Position numbers and translations under genes: made by a program. The notes beneath the pieces were generated by a model. The model saw nothing but the letters and a program-made list of their open reading frames with translations. It did not search any database and was not told where the DNA came from. Below are positions 5,508 through 9,006 of a DNA stretch of 9,006 nt, in pieces. Numbering within the stretch: the first letter of the stretch is position 1; every line of letters begins with the position of its first letter. The stretch is taken from NCBI GenBank assembly GCA_024709185.1, contig JANJXE010000345.1, positions 1 through 9,006 on the forward strand, in the 5' to 3' direction. Source of the DNA: Paludibacter sp. GTDB lineage: Bacteria > Bacteroidota > Bacteroidia > Bacteroidales > Paludibacteraceae.

Positions 5508-7338
5508 CGTAATCTCCATTTTCAGGCGATTTTTACCCGGCTATAAACACTACATTGGTCTAAGTTTGCTGTTCAATTTTATATCAGCCATCTTCAGCCT
5601 GTTTTCGTTTGCAGCTCTCATTCCTATTTTGCAGATGTTGTTTGGCGTTCGTCAGACGGGCATCATTTACCGGGAATGGGCATGGGGCGATTCACTAAAA
5701 TCGATTGCCGATGCAGTGGGAAATAACCTGAACTGGTGGATTGAAAACCTTATTATGGTGCACGGTCCGGTGCTGACCCTGTTTTTCGTGGCGCTTTTCC
5801 TGATTGTAATGACTGCTTTCAAGGTGGGTGCGGCCTACCTGGGAGTACGCATGACAGTGCCTATCCGCACGGGTGTGGTACGCGATATCCGCAATCAAAT
5901 GTATCGTAAAATTGTATCGCTTCCCATTGGTTATTTTACAGAAGAACGGAAAGGCGATATTATGTCGCGCATGACAGCCGATGTTACCGAGGTGGAAGTG
6001 TCGATTGTGAACGCTGTGGAAATGATTTTTAAGAATCCGCTGTTGATTGCGATTTACCTGCTTGTGCTGATGCTGATGAGCTGGCAGATGACGGCTTTTG
6101 TGCTGCTTTTGCTTCCCATCAGTGGCTGGATGATTGGAAGGCTGGGGAAGAACCTGAAACTATCTTCTGCCGAAGCTCAGGCGCAACAGGGAGAGATGCT
6201 GTCGCAACTCGATGAAACCCTTGGTGGATTGCGGGTGGTAAAGGCCTTCAATGCGGAAAAAAAGGTGCAGGATCGGTTTGCTTTGCTCAACGAGAAGATT
6301 CGCAAAACCTTCAACCACATCCTTTTCCGCTATCACCTGGCCTTTCCGAGCAGCGAATTTATGGGTACAGTAGTAATAGCCCTTCTGCTCTGGTTCGGAG
6401 GCATGCTCATTCTTCGCGGAGAAAGCAGTATCGATGCCGCCGAATTTATCTATTTCCTGGTGATTTTTTACAGCATTATCAATCCGGCCAAAGACCTTTC
6501 CCGCGCTATGTATGGTGTTCGAAAAGGGATGGCTGCTCTCGAACGTATTGATAAAATCCTCGATGCCGCCGATAGCATTCCTGATCCCGTGAACCCTGTT
6601 CCGCTGAAAGGTTTCGAACATCAGATTGAATACCGAAACCTGAGTTTTAGCTACGGGGCCGATTGGGTGCTGAAGGATATCAATCTGGTGATTCCGAAAG
6701 GTAAAACAGTGGCACTGGTAGGTCAGTCGGGCTCGGGTAAAACCACGCTCATCGATTTGTTTCCCAAATTCTATAAGGTAGAGAAGGGCGAAATCCTGAT
6801 TGATGGGATCAATATTAAGGATATAAACGCACATGACCTTCGCAAACTTATTGGTAATGTAAACCAGGAAGCCATCCTGTTCAACGATACTTTCTTCAAC
6901 AATATTGCTTTTGGGGTGGAGAATGCCACGCAAGAGCAGGTGATGGAAGCTGCGAAAATTGCCAATGCGCATGATTTTATAATGGCAACCGAAAATGGCT
7001 ATCAAACGACCATTGGCGACCGGGGAAGTAAACTTTCGGGCGGACAGCGGCAGCGGATAAGTATTGCCAGGGCCATCCTGAAAAATCCACCGGTGCTCAT
7101 TCTCGATGAAGCTACATCGGCCCTCGATACCGAATCGGAAAAGATGGTGCAGGAAGCGCTTGATCACCTGATGCAGAACCGCACTACGCTGGTGGTGGCA
7201 CACCGACTTTCGACTATCAAAAAGGCCGATGAGATATGTGTTATGCACGAAGGACGTATCGTGGAGCGCGGCAAACACGAGGAACTGCTTGCTCTGAACG
7301 GCTATTACCGCCGGCTGGTGGATATGCAGTCGTTCTGA
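5503..7338 (+). CDS. ABC exporter, fused membrane and ATPase domains (MsbA-like)
   Basis: This 611-residue half-transporter should act as a homodimer in the inner membrane and export a lipid or other hydrophobic substrate. The membrane domain covers about 1-345, with hydrophobic segments near 17-47, 86-112, 178-212 (a closely spaced pair), 281-303 and 312-328. The ATPase domain shows Walker A GQSGSGKTT (407-415), Q-loop Q455, signature LSGGQ (511-515), Walker B VLILDE with the catalytic glutamate E536, SALD (539-542) and the switch histidine H567 in AHRLST. All ATPase residues are intact. Lipid A core export (MsbA) is the nearest known role, but many exporters share this build, so the substrate is not assigned. 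The start lies inside repeat copy B, 88 bases after purB, with no promoter I can support, so it is probably read from the purB promoter. Confidence 0.92.
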   Translation: MNVISIFRRFLPGYKHYIGLSLLFNFISAIFSLFSFAALIPILQMLFGVRQTGIIYREWAWGDSLKSIADAVGNNLNWWIENLIMVHGPVLTLFFVALFLIVMTAFKVGAAYLGVRMTVPIRTGVVRDIRNQMYRKIVSLPIGYFTEERKGDIMSRMTADVTEVEVSIVNAVEMIFKNPLLIAIYLLVLMLMSWQMTAFVLLLLPISGWMIGRLGKNLKLSSAEAQAQQGEMLSQLDETLGGLRVVKAFNAEKKVQDRFALLNEKIRKTFNHILFRYHLAFPSSEFMGTVVIALLLWFGGMLILRGESSIDAAEFIYFLVIFYSIINPAKDLSRAMYGVRKGMAALERIDKILDAADSIPDPVNPVPLKGFEHQIEYRNLSFSYGADWVLKDINLVIPKGKTVALVGQSGSGKTTLIDLFPKFYKVEKGEILIDGINIKDINAHDLRKLIGNVNQEAILFNDTFFNNIAFGVENATQEQVMEAAKIANAHDFIMATENGYQTTIGDRGSKLSGGQRQRISIARAILKNPPVLILDEATSALDTESEKMVQEALDHLMQNRTTLVVAHRLSTIKKADEICVMHEGRIVERGKHEELLALNGYYRRLVDMQSF

Positions 7339-7355
7339 AATAGACCAAAAAAATG

Positions 7356-7363
7356 TATCTTTG
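7356..7363 (+). promoter_or_regulatory. -7 element of the tyrS promoter
   Basis: TATCTTTG matches the Bacteroidota -7 consensus exactly and lies 23 bases before the tyrS ATG, in the 48-base gap after the ABC exporter gene. The -33 region would overlap the exporter's stop codon and shows no strong TTTG. It indicates that tyrS can be transcribed independently of the upstream genes. Confidence 0.65.
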
Positions 7364-7386
7364 CACCCGCAAAAAATAATATCAAC

Positions 7387-8679
7387 ATGAATTTTATAGA
7401 AGAACTTACCTGGCGTGGCATGATTCACACCGTGATGCCGGGTACCGAAGAGCAACTGGCTAAGGAAATGACTACGGCTTATGTGGGAATTGACCCTACG
7501 GCCGATTCGCTGCACATTGGTCACCTGGTGAGCGTGATGATGCTTCGCCATTTTCAGCGTGCCGGCCACAAACCCATTGCGCTGGTAGGCGGTGCTACCG
7601 GAATGATAGGCGATCCATCCGGAAAATCTGCCGAGCGCAACCTGCTCGACGAGGCAGCCCTGCGTCACAACCAGGAAAGCATCAAAAAGCAACTATCCAA
7701 ATTTCTCGATTTCGAAAGCGATGCACCCAATGCCGCCGAGCTTGTAAACAATTACGACTGGATGAAGGAATACACCTTCCTCGATTTTATCCGCGACATA
7801 GGCAAGCACATTACCGTTAATTACATGATGGCCAAGGATTCGGTGAAAAAACGCCTGAGTGCCGAGTCGAGTGTGGGAATGTCCTTTACCGAATTTTCGT
7901 ACCAGTTGTTGCAGGGCTACGATTTCCTGTGGCTGAATCAGCATAAAAACTGTAAACTCCAGATGGGAGGATCGGATCAATGGGGAAATATCACTACGGG
8001 AACCGAGCTTATTCGTCGCAAGACCGATGGCGATGCCTTTGCGTTGGTTTGTCCGCTGATTACCAAAGCCGATGGTGGAAAGTTTGGTAAAACCGAAAGT
8101 GGTAATGTTTGGCTGGATAGAAGGTACACATCACCTTACAAATTCTTTCAGTTCTGGCTCAACGTAAGCGATACCGATGCGGAGAAATACATCAAGATAT
8201 TTACATCCATCCCGAAGGAGGAAACCGAGGCACTGGTTGCAGAACACACTCAGGCCCCGCATTTGCGTTTGCTTCAGAAGCGCCTTGCCGAAGAAGTGAC
8301 TGTTATGGTACATTCGCGGGAAGATTACGACGCTGCGGTGGAGGCTTCAGGCATTTTATTTGGAAATGCAACCTCTGATGCACTTCGCAAACTTGATGAA
8401 GACACCCTGCTGGCTGTTTTCGAAGGTGTACCACAGTTTCGGGTATCCCGTGCCTTGTTCAAAGAAGGTGTAAAAATCATTGACCTGCTGACAGAACATG
8501 CGGAAGTATTTCCTTCAAAGGGAGAGTTGCGTAAACTAGTTCAATCGGGCGGTGTAAGCATTAATAAAGAGAAGATTAGCATCGGCGACGATCTGCTGAA
8601 TACGGCTCATTTATTGAACAATCGTTACATTTTAGCACAAAAAGGGCGAAAAAACTACTATTTAATCCTCGCAGACTAA
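7387..8679 (+). CDS. tyrS: Tyrosyl-tRNA synthetase
   Basis: This class I synthetase attaches tyrosine to tRNA-Tyr in the cytosol. The 430-residue length is usual for the bacterial TyrS type. Visible features are [15 protein letters not shown] with the HIGH motif (43-46), [12 protein letters not shown] (68-79), the tyrosine-binding stretch [10 protein letters not shown] (171-180; Y172, Q176, D179), GGSDQWGN (194-201), and the KMSKS-equivalent loop KFGKT (232-236), a form normal for this enzyme. A C-terminal S4-like RNA-binding domain covers about 360-430 ([19 protein letters not shown]). The start ATG follows a -7 element at a normal distance. A terminator-like hairpin begins 2 bases after the stop codon, so this is probably a single-gene unit. 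Confidence 0.97.
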   Translation: MNFIEELTWRGMIHTVMPGTEEQLAKEMTTAYVGIDPTADSLHIGHLVSVMMLRHFQRAGHKPIALVGGATGMIGDPSGKSAERNLLDEAALRHNQESIKKQLSKFLDFESDAPNAAELVNNYDWMKEYTFLDFIRDIGKHITVNYMMAKDSVKKRLSAESSVGMSFTEFSYQLLQGYDFLWLNQHKNCKLQMGGSDQWGNITTGTELIRRKTDGDAFALVCPLITKADGGKFGKTESGNVWLDRRYTSPYKFFQFWLNVSDTDAEKYIKIFTSIPKEETEALVAEHTQAPHLRLLQKRLAEEVTVMVHSREDYDAAVEASGILFGNATSDALRKLDEDTLLAVFEGVPQFRVSRALFKEGVKIIDLLTEHAEVFPSKGELRKLVQSGGVSINKEKISIGDDLLNTAHLLNNRYILAQKGRKNYYLILAD

Positions 8680-8680
8680 T

Positions 8681-8708
8681 AAAAACCGCTTTGTTTTTCC
8701 GGTTTTTT
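8681..8708 (+). terminator. Intrinsic terminator of tyrS
   Basis: AAAAACCG (8681-8688) and CGGTTTTT (8700-8707) form a perfect 8-base stem around an 11-base loop, and the right arm runs into a six-T tract (8703-8708). The stem begins 2 bases after the tyrS stop codon and lies before the tRNA promoter. The A-rich left arm means it could also act in the other direction, but no gene is seen there to need it. Confidence 0.75.
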
Positions 8709-8709
8709 A

Positions 8710-8740
8710 TTGTGAGTATCGAAAAATAGTTTTATCTTTG
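8710..8740 (+). promoter_or_regulatory. Promoter of tRNA-Gln
   Basis: TATCTTTG (8733-8740) matches the -7 consensus exactly and TTG (8710-8712) is 20 bases upstream as the -33 element. It is followed by a C-rich start region and lies 28 bases before the mature tRNA 5' end. Confidence 0.65.
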
Positions 8741-8768
8741 CCCCCGCTTTTTAACAAAAGCACTTGTT

Positions 8769-8839
8769 TGTCCCATGGTGTAATGGTAGCACTCCTGATT
8801 TTGGTTCAGTCAGTCTAGGTTCGAATCCTGGTGGGACAA
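8769..8839 (+). tRNA. tRNA-Gln, anticodon TTG
   Basis: The cloverleaf can be drawn by hand: acceptor TGTCCCA / TGGGACA (8769-8775, 8832-8838) with discriminator A8839, D stem GTG / CAC, anticodon stem CCTGA / TCAGT with loop TTTTGGT and anticodon TTG (8801-8803), a four-base variable region CAGT, and T stem CTAGG / CCTGG with loop TTCGAAT. It reads CAA, and CAG by wobble. The 3' CCA is not encoded. The anticodon stem has one C-T mismatch at its outer pair (8794 with 8810). Confidence 0.93.
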
Positions 8840-8850
8840 CTTCTCTACCA

Positions 8851-8882
8851 CTCCCACACATCCCTGAGGGTAATGCTGGGGG
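8851..8882 (+). terminator. Hairpin after tRNA-Gln, possible terminator
   Basis: CTCCCA (8851-8856) pairs with TGGGGG (8877-8882), allowing one G-T pair. Inside, CAT pairs with ATG and CCC with GGG around a TGA loop, with small internal loops. The position 12 bases after the tRNA suits termination or 3' processing, but no T run follows, so the role is uncertain. Confidence 0.35.
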
Positions 8883-8883
8883 A

Positions 8884-8929
8884 AATTGCCGTCTAAAAAC
8901 AAATAAATTAAAGAAAAAATGCGGCAATT
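8884..8929. repeat. Inverted repeat in the right-end non-coding region
   Basis: AATTGCCG (8884-8891) and CGGCAATT (8922-8929) are a perfect 8-base inverted repeat around 30 A-rich bases. A smaller AACAG / CTGTT pair follows at 8950-8966. From 8840 to the window end I see no gene, no -7 element and no start of a recognisable coding frame. Confidence 0.4.
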
Positions 8930-9006
8930 GTAAAAATTATTGAACAACTAACAGCTTAAAACTGTTTCAGATTAGTAAAACAGAAGAGAAAAGCCTGCCG
9001 GAAAGC

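Noticed and set aside
6160..7692. A 510-codon open frame on the minus strand, opposite the exporter ATPase domain and the start of tyrS
   Set aside because: It is antisense to two certain genes with intact motifs, crosses both of them, and its translation is rich in His, Cys and Phe with no family motif. It is best explained as a shadow of codon bias in the real genes.
1..9006. CRISPR arrays, insertion sequences with transposase, toxin-antitoxin or phage genes
   Set aside because: No regularly spaced repeat array, transposase or phage protein frame was found. Apart from the pair of 98-base copies the window is housekeeping genes.

Overview
The window looks like an ordinary chromosomal stretch from a member of the Bacteroidota. 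The evidence is promoter style and gene content. Several genes are preceded by the Bacteroidota -7 element TAnnTTTG (TACTTTTG, TACCTTTG, TATCTTTG), Shine-Dalgarno sequences are not conspicuous, and the proteins read as Bacteroidota-type versions of their families. An order or genus cannot be named from the sequence alone.

Layout, left to right. At 1-1013 on the minus strand is the N-terminal part of DNA polymerase I (polA), running off the left edge. Divergent from it is a trans-polyprenyl diphosphate synthase (1173-2147, plus). Convergent with that is a two-gene minus-strand unit, psd (phosphatidylserine decarboxylase, 3095-3763) then deoC (deoxyribose-phosphate aldolase, 2210-3088), separated by 6 bases. 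A divergent promoter region (about 3969-4043) serves psd leftward and purB (adenylosuccinate lyase, 4071-5414) rightward. purB is followed by an MsbA-type ABC exporter (5503-7338), tyrS (7387-8679) with its own promoter and terminator, and a tRNA-Gln(TTG) gene (8769-8839). The last 167 bases hold no gene I can support, only two inverted repeats.

The genes are mostly housekeeping: DNA repair and replication, isoprenoid chain synthesis (probably the quinone side chain), phospholipid head-group synthesis, purine synthesis, lipid-type export, tyrosine charging and glutamine decoding.

Two things stand out. First, a 98-base sequence occurs twice in equivalent positions: it ends 5 bases inside psd (minus, 3759-3856) and 5 bases inside the ABC exporter gene (plus, 5410-5507). 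The copies differ at 20 of 98 positions with no gap. Each contains a 31-codon open frame that overlaps the following gene by ATGA; the purB-side copy also overlaps the purB stop by ATGA. Both copies are bounded by TATGAA, and removing one copy would leave purB and the ABC gene overlapping by ATGA. This may be a small dispersed element that settled at start codons, a shared leader of two membrane-lipid genes, or a pair of coupled microproteins; the sequence alone does not decide.

Second, polA appears to lack about 25 codons for the helical arch of its 5' nuclease domain, with the reading frame intact and all visible metal-binding acidic residues kept.
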